The notes under the pieces are model-generated. The model was not told where the DNA came from. It saw only the letters and a list, made by a program, of their open reading frames with translations, and did not search any database. A program made the translations under genes and the position numbers. Positions 19,747 through 27,490 of a stretch of DNA of 64,000 nt are shown here, piece by piece. Source of the stretch: Nitrosomonas sp. (lineage in GTDB: Bacteria; Pseudomonadota; Gammaproteobacteria; Burkholderiales; Nitrosomonadaceae); contig JAMWZY010000001.1 in NCBI GenBank assembly GCA_024281825.1, forward strand, positions 248,001 through 312,000, written 5' to 3'. How positions within the stretch are numbered: position 1 is the first letter of the stretch; each line of letters opens with the position of its first letter.

Positions 19747-20256
19747 TTAATTGAGAGAAGAGACTTGAATGTTACAAGATTTTGCGAGTTTAGGATTGCT
19801 GTTGATTTGATTTTCAAGCTTTGCAAGCAACTCGGTTGAAGTGACTTGATCATTTGAGACTAACTGGTCAAATTTATTTTGTGTCATCGCGCCGAATTCT
19901 TGGTGCGTACTTCCTGGGCACTGATACAAATTAGCCAGTGTCGAAAGCGTTTCGCCTTTGCCTTGCGCCATTTCTTTTACCAAGCTCGTGTAGTTTTGTT
20001 GCGCAAAGACTTCTCTTTCTTTATTTAAGCTAATCAAACCATGATCGCCGCAATTGGAAGTGCCCGAGGTGATACCAAAAGTTTGATTTCCAGAAGTACC
20101 GTTGGTCGTAGCTGCTAAAACTTGTTTTGCTCCTGGTTCAGAACCCATCACTTCAGAACCCAATCCGCAGCCCGCAGCGCCATATCCGGCGGCAGTAGCA
20201 GCAACAGGAGATAAAAGCAGGAATGCCGTTGCTGCAATTAAACCATTTCGTATCAT
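19747..20256 (-). CDS. DUF3015 family secreted protein
   Basis: About 169 residues. I chose the ATG at 20254-20256, preceded by GGAGAA five bases upstream, which gives a clean signal peptide (MIRNGLIAATAFLLLSPVAA...). The mature part begins GYGAAGCGLGSEVMG and contains TSGTSNC and NIQVSSLN near its end, the pattern of the DUF3015 family, with three Cys that could pair. Function unknown. The DUF4105 gene follows on the same strand. Confidence 0.8.
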   Translation of the reverse strand: MIRNGLIAATAFLLLSPVAATAAGYGAAGCGLGSEVMGSEPGAKQVLAATTNGTSGNQTFGITSGTSNCGDHGLISLNKEREVFAQQNYTSLVKEMAQGKGETLSTLANLYQCPGSTHQEFGAMTQNKFDQLVSNDQVTSTELLAKLENQINSNPKLAKSCNIQVSSLN

Positions 20257-20521
20257 AATGTTCTCCAAAGAATTTTTAGTAGCGTTATCGACTGCTTTCA
20301 ACCGACGTTTTAAAAGCAGCGGTCTCGAATCAGTGATTACGTCAAAACTTTAAGAAACGATCTAACAAAGCCAATCATCGCCTTTATCAGAACGCTTTGA
20401 ATGTACTGAACCCTTAGTAGGTTGTCAAATTTTTATAAAACGGAAAAACAAAATTTGAATTGTCCCGGCTTTGGTGATCATAAATATAAAGCGTATTGAG
20501 AATTTGATACGTTTTGTATTA

Positions 20522-20545
20522 CACTATGTATGGTATTTTATAGTG
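20522..20545 (+). promoter_or_regulatory. possible operator of the toxin-antitoxin pair
   Basis: The inverted repeat CACTAT (20522-20527) and ATAGTG (20540-20545) lies 17 nt before the antitoxin start, in an AT-rich promoter region. Ribbon-helix-helix antitoxins usually bind such short palindromes to autoregulate. Inference only. Confidence 0.35.
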
Positions 20546-20561
20546 CGACAAGGAATACAGT

Positions 20562-20879
20562 ATGACCACACTCAATATTCGATTAACCGGCCAAATCGAA
20601 CAGCAGCTTGCCGAGGAAGCCCGGCGGGAAAATAAAACTCGTTCTGAAATTGCGCGCGATGCGCTTACTTGGTATCTCACTGAAATTGAGAAAAAACGTT
20701 TCATGGACCAACTCCTTGAAGAGGCACGAGCAGCATACGCTATCGAAGGTATCCGGCAAGAAGCGCAGGCCATTGCCGAGGAGTTTCTGCCGATTGAAAA
20801 TGAAATGCTGGAGAATGTTGAGGGTCGAATATCTGGCAATTTGCCGCATACTGAGCCTCCTGAAAAATGGTGGAAGTAA
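20562..20879 (+). CDS. ribbon-helix-helix antitoxin
   Basis: 105 residues. The N-terminal part, TTLNIRLTGQIEQQLAEEAR followed by KTRSEIARDALTWYL, matches the ribbon-helix-helix DNA-binding fold: one beta strand and two helices. The acidic C-terminal tail, with FLPIENEMLENVEGR and a Trp-rich end, would wrap the toxin. AAGGAATA precedes the ATG at 20562. It overlaps the following MazF-like gene by 13 nt, the usual antitoxin-first order. Expected to repress its own operon. Confidence 0.85.
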   Translation: MTTLNIRLTGQIEQQLAEEARRENKTRSEIARDALTWYLTEIEKKRFMDQLLEEARAAYAIEGIRQEAQAIAEEFLPIENEMLENVEGRISGNLPHTEPPEKWWK

Positions 20880-21241
20880 TCCGTCGTGGCGAGATTTGGA
20901 CCGCCAATCTGAATCCGCCGCGTGGGCAGGAAATCGGCAAAATCCGTCCGGTTTTGGTTTTTCAGGACGATATGCTTACCGCAATCGGAACACCGATGAT
21001 CATCATTCTGCCGTTGACAACGCAAGTTTATCCCGCTTTCAAACAATGGCGGGTAACGGTTACAGCCCGTCATCGTTTGATGAAAGATTGCCAGGTCATT
21101 GTCGATCAACCGCGAACCCTGGATCGCTCTCGATTCGGAGAAGGGCCTTTAGCCACACTTAGCGAAGAAGAAATGATTTCTGTTGAACGTGCTTTTCTGG
21201 GAGTATGCGGTATGTTTCATTACACTATTCATTCACGTTAA
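20867..21241 (+). CDS. MazF/PemK-family endoribonuclease toxin
   Basis: 124 residues, the size of MazF toxins, which cut mRNA at short motifs. Visible family features are RRGEIWTANLNPPRGQEIGK followed by RPVLVFQDD near the start, PLTTQVYP, VIVDQPRTLDR and the closing LSEEEMISVERAFLG. The ATG at 20867 lies inside the antitoxin gene in another frame. It ends 95 nt before the first CRISPR repeat, so the pair sits at the trailer side of the array. Confidence 0.88.
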   Translation: MVEVIRRGEIWTANLNPPRGQEIGKIRPVLVFQDDMLTAIGTPMIIILPLTTQVYPAFKQWRVTVTARHRLMKDCQVIVDQPRTLDRSRFGEGPLATLSEEEMISVERAFLGVCGMFHYTIHSR

Positions 21242-21482
21242 ACAATCCAGTCAAAACTTCACGCTGGTGTTTTTATCCGTCAAGCTTCCGGTTGATAGAT
21301 CTTTTTCAGTAAAATAAGCGTATCACTAGCGAATATTTTCTAAGCTGCCTGTGCGGCAGCGAACAGAAAACAAACTGGCATAACATAGTGACTTTTTTTC
21401 TAAGCTGCCTGTGCGGCAGCGAACGCTCTGGAGTTGTCCCCTTTGAACGGACACATTATGTTCTGTTTAAAGGAGAAGAAAT

Positions 21483-21803
21483 ATGACCCAAACCTACAAA
21501 CCTGCATACCCACCGGAGTTTCGTCAGCAGATGGTGGAATTGGTAGCATTAGGCAAATGCCCCAAGCAATTATCCAAGGAATTTGGATGCCACTACACTT
21601 CGATACAAACCTGGTGTCGAGCAGCAGGTGTACCGATTAGATCAAGCCAGGCAATTGTTTTCGCTGCAACATCGAGTGTTGCTTCCTTGAGTGCCAACGA
21701 ACGGCAGGAGCTGCTGGAATTGCGTAAGAAGCTCAAGCGTGTGGAGATGGAGCGTGACATATTGGCAAAGGCTACGGCCTGGTTTGCAAACAACAAAGAT
21801 TGA
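21483..21803 (+). CDS. IS3-family transposase OrfA
   Basis: 106 residues: an N-terminal helix-turn-helix (PEFRQQMVELVALGKCPKQL through QTWCRAAG) and a C-terminal leucine-zipper-like helix (LLELRKKLKRVEMERDIL), the standard OrfA layout. It binds the IS ends and dimerises. AAAGGAG precedes the ATG at 21483. Its stop overlaps the orfB start (TGATG), so OrfB may be made by reinitiation or as a frameshift fusion. Confidence 0.93.
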   Translation: MTQTYKPAYPPEFRQQMVELVALGKCPKQLSKEFGCHYTSIQTWCRAAGVPIRSSQAIVFAATSSVASLSANERQELLELRKKLKRVEMERDILAKATAWFANNKD

Positions 21804-22729
21804 TGGGGAAGGTGTACCAATTAATCAAGGCAAACCGGGCCCAATTTCCGGCTCGTATTCTATGTGAGACACTCGGTGTATCGCACAGCGGTTACTATGA
21901 CTGGGCAAAACGCACACCCAGCCGACGGGCCATTACTAACTGTCGATTGATCGAGCAGATCATGGCTATATACCGTACAAGCGATTGTACGTATGGCCGC
22001 CCCCGCATTACCGTTGAATTGGCCGATCGTGGAGCCAGGGTCAATCATAAGCGCGTAGGCAGGTTGATGCGTGAAGCTGGAATTAAAGGGGTGAGCCGCA
22101 GGCGAAGCTTTGTGATCACGACTCATCGGAATAAGCGTGACCGCCCTGCACCGGATTTAGTGCAACGTCATTTCAAGGCAACTAGCATCAACCAACTATG
22201 GGTTGCGGACATGACTTACATTCCTACCTGGGCAGGGTTCCTGTACCTGGCCGTGGTCATTGATGTATTCAGCCGTAAGGTAGTGGGTTGGTCTTTCGGT
22301 GAAACCATGACAGCCAACCTGGTGATCAATGCTTTGAACATGGCGTTAATCACCCGTAAACCGGGTAAAGTGATTCACCACAGCGATCAGGGCAGTCAAT
22401 ATACCAGTGTTGAGTTCGGCAAGCGATGCAGGGAAATGGGTGTGCGTCCCTCCATGGGAAGTGTGGGTGATGCTTACGACAACGCGATGGCTGAAAGCTT
22501 TTTTGCCAGCCTAGAATGTGAATTGATCGATAGGCGCTCCTGGAAAAATAAAACTGAAGCAAGGCTAGCCATATTCACCTGGATCGAGTCGTGGTACAAC
22601 CCCACTCGCAGGCATTCTGGGCTGGGATACTTATCACCAAACAATTTTGAGAGAAAACTGAATGAGAATAATCAAATCGCGATAAACTGCAATCCGCTTT
22701 CACAGGTCGAGACTCTCTCGACTCCATGA
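21803..22729 (+). CDS. IS3-family transposase OrfB (DDE integrase)
   Basis: About 308 residues with the HTH_21 region (YGRPRITVEL) and an rve integrase core. The DDE triad is visible as VADMTYIP, HHSDQGSQYTS and AESFFASLECE. The C-terminal NPTRRHSGLGYLSPNNFE is typical of the family. The frame opens upstream with a TTG at 21800; the ATG at 21803 overlaps the orfA stop. No interruption is seen, so the element looks intact and possibly active. Confidence 0.94.
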   Translation: MGKVYQLIKANRAQFPARILCETLGVSHSGYYDWAKRTPSRRAITNCRLIEQIMAIYRTSDCTYGRPRITVELADRGARVNHKRVGRLMREAGIKGVSRRRSFVITTHRNKRDRPAPDLVQRHFKATSINQLWVADMTYIPTWAGFLYLAVVIDVFSRKVVGWSFGETMTANLVINALNMALITRKPGKVIHHSDQGSQYTSVEFGKRCREMGVRPSMGSVGDAYDNAMAESFFASLECELIDRRSWKNKTEARLAIFTWIESWYNPTRRHSGLGYLSPNNFERKLNENNQIAINCNPLSQVETLSTP

Positions 22730-24686
22730 AAAAAATGTCCGTCAAATTGGGACAACTCCAAGTTCCAGCAGACATAGCAAGCTGATTTCTAAGCTGCCTG
22801 TGCGGCAGCGAACCAGCACCACTCGCATCACTCACGATCACGCAATTTCTAAGCTGCCTGTGCGGCAGCGAACGCTGCTAAGTATGAGGCTCTTTTCCAA
22901 CAAGCTTTCTAAGCTGCCTGTGCGGCAGCGAACGCCCTGGGCATAGCGTCGTACAACACGTCTCTTTTCTAAGCTGCCTGTGCGGCAGCGAACATCACTA
23001 GCTTGACGGTTGACGGTTTCTCAGTTTTCTAAGCTGCCTGTGCGGCAGCGAACAATTAACGAGTAGCACGACGACGACAACGGGTTTTCTAAGCTGCCTG
23101 TGCGGCAGCGAACTTTCGCTTATCACGACCTGGATAGGATTTTTATTTCTAAGCTGCCTGTGCGGCAGCGAACGTGCCAGAATCGAATTTATATTTTCCT
23201 GAAGTTTTCTAAGCTGCCTGTGCGGCAGCGAACGCTCTGTTACTGAATCGTCGATATTGGCCGCTTTTCTAAGCTGCCTGTGCGGCAGCGAACTTTTAAC
23301 TCAGCAATAAATGCAGCCCTTTTTATTTCTAAGCTGCCTGTGCGGCAGCGAACACCGTCTGTTATGTGGTCGTAACCTGTCGACATTTCTAAGCTGCCTG
23401 TGCGGCAGCGAACCGATAGTCAGAAGGTCTATCTTCCACAGTAACTTTCTAAGCTGCCTGTGCGGCAGCGAACGACCCGTACACACTACAAGACCGTGGT
23501 TCTATTTTCTAAGCTGCCTGTGCGGCAGCGAACTGACAATTATCATTATACAGATTCGCCAGGGTTTTCTAAGCTGCCTGTGCGGCAGCGAACAAAATCG
23601 TAAGCGATTGTATTGGTCTAATTTTTTTCTAAGCTGCCTGTGCGGCAGCGAACTAGAAGTTAGATGGGCTTCACATTTTTGCAAATTTCTAAGCTGCCTG
23701 TGCGGCAGCGAACCGCAAAAAGACATAAGCCGTCAGTACGTTAAATTTCTAAGCTGCCTGTGCGGCAGCGAACAAAATGAACAGCGGCTTGTAAATGTTG
23801 GTGTTTTTTCTAAGCTGCCTGTGCGGCAGCGAACTCGTACTGGTTGTGATCATCTGGGATCAGGTATTTCTAAGCTGCCTGTGCGGCAGCGAACGACGAA
23901 TAAAATCCATCAAGTGCAGTATCGAATTTCTAAGCTGCCTGTGCGGCAGCGAACCATGATCGAGTCAAACGCGGCTCTTGCTGATTTTTCTAAGCTGCCT
24001 GTGCGGCAGCGAACTTAAAAAAGATGGGAACATCCCAAAGTTAGATTTTCTAAGCTGCCTGTGCGGCAGCGAACTCAATGTTCTTGGGACTGGCGCTGGT
24101 GTAACTTTTCTAAGCTGCCTGTGCGGCAGCGAACCCGGAGCGGGCGGCGCAGCAATTGCGCTCAAATTTCTAAGCTGCCTGTGCGGCAGCGAACGTAGAT
24201 ATTTGCTGGTCACATCTTTGAATAGATTTCTAAGCTGCCTGTGCGGCAGCGAACCCGTTAACAAAGTCATACTGATCGGCAACCTCTTTCTAAGCTGCCT
24301 GTGCGGCAGCGAACCGTAATTAGCAGCAGCAACTGCAAACATGGCATTTCTAAGCTGCCTGTGCGGCAGCGAACCAAATCGACATCGAATGTTTGATTAC
24401 ATCAAATTTCTAAGCTGCCTGTGCGGCAGCGAACGACCGTCTCAATTCAATGCAGCTTGAAGCTCATTTCTAAGCTGCCTGTGCGGCAGCGAACCTTTGC
24501 TTTTTTAAATTTCATGACTACAGTCTTTTCTAAGCTGCCTGTGACGAACTGCCAACATGTTTCCAGAGCTGCATTTTCTAAGCTGCCTGTGCGGCAGCGA
24601 ACTCTGTGCGGCAGCGAACCGATTTGTGCTGTAAATATGATTTTAATTGTTTGAAGCATTTCTAAGCTGCCTGTGCGGCAGCGAAC

Positions 24687-24818
24687 CGACAATAGAAATG
24701 TTTAAAACCAGTCGTGGTGCAGTGTACAGAATGTTTATAGATCAATAACTATTCTGTAAATACCACCATCACAACTGGCTGATTTATTTGAATTGTTAAA
24801 GATCGCCAAAAAAATGGG
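24687..24818 (-). promoter_or_regulatory. CRISPR leader region with a long imperfect inverted repeat
   Basis: The 132 bp between cas6f and the first leader-side repeat is AT-rich and should hold the array promoter and adaptation signals. It contains an imperfect inverted repeat spanning 24708-24778. The outer arms CCAGTCGTG and CACAACTGG match 8 of 9; the inner arms TACAGAAT (24725-24732) and ATTCTGTA (24751-24758) match fully. The repeat could be a leader structure or protein site, or a cas operon terminator. I found no convincing -35/-10 pair. Confidence 0.55.
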
Positions 24819-25463
24819 TCAGAATTCGGGCACGGAGGCAGTAGAACTTAAACCATAGGTGGTGAAAGTTCCGCTAACATTGTTTTCTAATTCCCTTTTC
24901 TTGATCCACAAGCAGAACGCATTGCCGCTACTTAAACTTTTTAGCCGGATAAACGGGGTGGTGATGGTTTTGTGCGGCATTTCGCTGTAACTCATCAACA
25001 TTTTTTGACACTCGGTTGCATTATCGTGCTTTGCACACAACTCAACCTTGCCATTGAACACAGTTTCGTAATCCAAGTTGTGTCGCTTAGCATAACGACG
25101 GGCTAAGCGTTCTCGACCGGTCTTGGGTTGTTCGCGTTGATAAACGGAATAACCTTTGATTGCGTCTGGTACCGGGCGGAGACCGGTGCAATGCACGTAA
25201 TCGCTCAGGCGGCTTAATCGTTTGTCCGCGCCGAACCGGATCAGCGCAGTTTCGTCTGGAGCAAACAAACGAAGCTTGCTACCTAGCACTCCGAATTTTT
25301 CACCCATCCTGTATTCGGGGAACGATAGGCCAATCGGCACGCGATTTTGTGCAGCCTGTGTTTCAACCAATCCAAGGTGGATTTGCTGGAAGGTTTTGGA
25401 CCAGAGGCTGAAAAGGTTGATTTCATAATTTGGTAATAAGGTGATTTCAAGGTAATAGTTCAT
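24819..25463 (-). CDS. cas6f: Cas6f (Csy4) CRISPR RNA endoribonuclease
   Basis: Cuts pre-crRNA at the base of each repeat hairpin and stays bound to the 3' end of the crRNA. About 214 residues starting MNYYLEITLLP, like Csy4 of Pseudomonas (MDHYLDIRLRP). His 29 falls exactly at the known catalytic position. Other matches are RVPIGLSFPEY, LSDYVHCTGLRPVP, KTGRERLARRYAKRH and the C-terminal TYGLSSTASVPEF. I chose the ATG at 25463, which has GGGAG 7 nt upstream, over a TTG at 25475. Last gene of the cas operon, next to the leader. Confidence 0.94.
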   Translation of the reverse strand: MNYYLEITLLPNYEINLFSLWSKTFQQIHLGLVETQAAQNRVPIGLSFPEYRMGEKFGVLGSKLRLFAPDETALIRFGADKRLSRLSDYVHCTGLRPVPDAIKGYSVYQREQPKTGRERLARRYAKRHNLDYETVFNGKVELCAKHDNATECQKMLMSYSEMPHKTITTPFIRLKSLSSGNAFCLWIKKRELENNVSGTFTTYGLSSTASVPEF

Positions 25464-25475
25464 GGCATCTCCCAA

Positions 25476-26504
25476 TTAGCGAATTACATCAACATAAGCC
25501 AAGCCTTTTTTGCCCAGGTAAAAACTGGAAACACCTGCAGCTTCGATCATCTCTTTCAGTTGCTGAGCTTTATCTTCGGGAATGCTGAGAAGGATATCCA
25601 GCGTACCATTGGCTTTAGTTAGCAAGGAAACCACTTCTCCTTCACCTTTTCGCCTTTCCTTCAATTGATACGGATTTCCCCAGATTGGTTTTTTACTACC
25701 GGTGGTGTATCGATCCATAAAATCTTTTGGTGTATAACCACGTTTTGAAATACCGGCTAATCCACCATTTTTTGTAAGTGCGAGAGATACGTCATATTCC
25801 TCATTCAAACGGCTAATCTGCAAATACAACGCTGAACAATACAATTCAATTGGCTTTATTTTGTTGTCGACGATTTTATAAGCAACGTCGGAAAAATATT
25901 TCTGTAATGTATCCAAAGCATTCTTCACTGTTTCAATATCAATGGCCTTTAATTTATTTAATTCATCCAGTTTTTGTAAAACATCTAAAGGATTAAACTG
26001 TTCGGAAGAACTTACTTGAAAACTTTCATCAACAATAAAGTAGCAAAGACTTTCAATATCAAGCGTCAAGACTCCCCAAAAAATGTTTGAATAATCCGAT
26101 GTAAAAACCGGATCGTTTGCTTTAATCATTCCAGTGAATGAATTTTGATCGGCATTTCCTTCCATATTCCGGATATAAACCGTTTCAGTATTGATAGGCT
26201 CGCTTTGATTCTGCTGGTCGTTAAAAGATATATGTTCTTCCAAACCTGAAAAGAAGTATTTAGGGCAATTTCTGGATTGATAGAGTTTTCTCTGATCGCC
26301 GATAAGTCGATTCAATACTCCCATCACGGTATCATGAGTAATTCTACGTTTAATAAAATTCGGATAATTACCTTGATTGTCCCGCTTTCCCAAAGTCGTC
26401 ATAGAACCGACAAATGTCCGGCCACCTTTTGGTAAGGGTTCGCTATTGGAACCATCCAGGAATGAATTTCGCCAGGAAGCTTCATATTTAATAGTAATCC
26501 GCAT
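25476..26504 (-). CDS. cas5fv: Cas5fv, type I-F2 (I-Fv) effector subunit
   Basis: 342 residues. In the I-Fv system of Shewanella putrefaciens CN-32, Cas5fv caps the crRNA 5' end and, through an extra helical domain, recognises the PAM, replacing the missing large subunit Cas8f. This protein sits in the matching place, between cas7fv and cas6f, and has the family look: MRITIKYEASWRNSFLDGSN with GGRTFVGSM at the start, a helical middle (about 170-240) and a C-terminal GTLDILLSIPEDKAQQL followed by YLGKKGLAYVDVIR. The assignment rests on recall of the family and synteny; a profile search would settle it. Confidence 0.85.
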   Translation of the reverse strand: MRITIKYEASWRNSFLDGSNSEPLPKGGRTFVGSMTTLGKRDNQGNYPNFIKRRITHDTVMGVLNRLIGDQRKLYQSRNCPKYFFSGLEEHISFNDQQNQSEPINTETVYIRNMEGNADQNSFTGMIKANDPVFTSDYSNIFWGVLTLDIESLCYFIVDESFQVSSSEQFNPLDVLQKLDELNKLKAIDIETVKNALDTLQKYFSDVAYKIVDNKIKPIELYCSALYLQISRLNEEYDVSLALTKNGGLAGISKRGYTPKDFMDRYTTGSKKPIWGNPYQLKERRKGEGEVVSLLTKANGTLDILLSIPEDKAQQLKEMIEAAGVSSFYLGKKGLAYVDVIR

Positions 26505-26513
26505 GATTCTTCC

Positions 26514-27488
26514 TTATTTGGCATAAAAATAAACGGCATAAGGGGATTTTGGTTCTTCGTTAATTCCGGATGAGTTGCGCTTTATGCGCATCATTTTATT
26601 GCTGTCGTTGTAATCGACCAGCAAGTTATCGACATACATATAGCCTTTGGCTTGACGGATACTAAGTTCTTCAATCATGCGGAGTGTTTCTTTGACCAGA
26701 ATATCAATGGCTTCGTTATCTAATAAAATGCCGACTTCGCCTTCCTCAAATATCGTACCGGCACGAACATAGTTGGGGTGAAACACTGCTTTGGGATTAC
26801 GGTTAGGGTCAATTGATTTAATGAAATCTTGTACAGCCTGAGCAATTTTTTCGCCTTCACCGTCTTTGATAACCATGGAAGCCCGGTCAAATTTTTTATC
26901 CAGAGAAATGAATTGCAATTGCTCAATACTGATTGAACCGTAAGCTAAATATTCAGTTTCTCCAAAAGTGGTTTTGGAGAAAAAAGAGTTGCTGGCAATA
27001 TCGTCGCCTTTATCGTTCTTGTCTTTTTCTTTAGTGCCGGAACGTCCCATTTGTTCAAAATTACCGTTACCCAACTGATCGATAAAATCCTCTAAAAGTA
27101 ACGGACTGGTGCGTTTACATTGACTGGCTGGGACTACATAACCGCGAACCAAACCAGTAATCGACGTTAGCACAGAAAGCAGATTTTTATCCTTGGCGTA
27201 ATGCAGATCAAAGGCTTGATCTCTAAATAAATGGTGCCTTATGCAGTTTTGGCTGATATACAGTGGTGTTTGCTTAAAATCGATTTCCGACGGGTCTTTT
27301 TTCAATTTATAGCCTTTATCGCTTTCTTTGCCGGTTAAATTGGTATAGCCGCGTAATTTTGGCATCGAATGGTTATCGATAATGCGTCCATCGCTCTGCA
27401 AAGTAGTCGGACCATTCCAATTAACTACACCATAACCATAAGCAACTACTTTAAAATCTACGCTTTTAATGCCAGTAATTTTTTGCAT
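26514..27488 (-). CDS. cas7fv: Cas7fv, type I-F2 (I-Fv) backbone subunit
   Basis: 324 residues. Cas7fv copies coat the spacer part of the crRNA and form the Cascade backbone. The N-terminus [20 protein letters not shown] with NWNGPT, then [16 protein letters not shown] and [20 protein letters not shown] segments, are characteristic of I-Fv Cas7 and differ from Csy3. It starts 2 nt after the cas2-3 stop codon and ends 9 nt before cas5fv, so the effector genes are tightly coupled. No csy1 or csy2 lies anywhere in the operon. Confidence 0.87.
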   Translation of the reverse strand: MQKITGIKSVDFKVVAYGYGVVNWNGPTTLQSDGRIIDNHSMPKLRGYTNLTGKESDKGYKLKKDPSEIDFKQTPLYISQNCIRHHLFRDQAFDLHYAKDKNLLSVLTSITGLVRGYVVPASQCKRTSPLLLEDFIDQLGNGNFEQMGRSGTKEKDKNDKGDDIASNSFFSKTTFGETEYLAYGSISIEQLQFISLDKKFDRASMVIKDGEGEKIAQAVQDFIKSIDPNRNPKAVFHPNYVRAGTIFEEGEVGILLDNEAIDILVKETLRMIEELSIRQAKGYMYVDNLLVDYNDSNKMMRIKRNSSGINEEPKSPYAVYFYAK

Positions 27489-27490
27489 GA

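Larger units (their letters stand above)
21429..22760 (+). mobile_element. IS3-family insertion sequence inside a CRISPR spacer
   Basis: A 1332-bp element with terminal imperfect inverted repeats, about 21 of 25 matching: TGGAGTTGTCCC at 21429 and its complement GGGACAACTCCA ending at 22760, with the usual TG...CA ends. It carries orfA and orfB in the IS3 layout. Only 4 nt (GCTC) of spacer remain on the left and 25 nt on the right, 29 in total where 32-33 is the rule, and I see no flanking direct repeat. This suggests a deletion or recombination after insertion. It sits antisense to array transcription. Confidence 0.93.
21337..24686 (-). CRISPR. type I-F CRISPR array, 33 complete repeats, split by an IS element
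   Basis: The 28-bp repeat reads TTTCTAAGCTGCCTG...GCGAAC on + ; on the minus strand it begins GTTCGCTGCC and ends GGCAGCTTAGAAA, the type I-F form with a CTGCC/GGCAG stem and a CTTAGAAA 5' handle. Transcription is therefore leftward, with the leader next to cas6f. Two repeats (21337, 21397) lie left of the IS. Seventeen (22786-23746) and twelve (23807-24467) follow at 60-nt spacing, all identical, with 32-nt spacers (one of 33). At the leader end are a damaged repeat (24527-24549), a full one (24575-24602), a 16-nt partial (24604-24619) and a full one (24659-24686). Spacer targets cannot be determined here. Confidence 0.98.

Noticed and set aside
20608..21162. Long open frame overlapping the toxin-antitoxin genes on +
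   Set aside because: It is out of frame with the well-supported antitoxin and MazF genes and has no family features.
23301..24342. Several open frames across the CRISPR array on both strands
   Set aside because: Their proteins are the repeat translated over and over (FLSCLCGSE or SLPHRQLRK); they are not genes.
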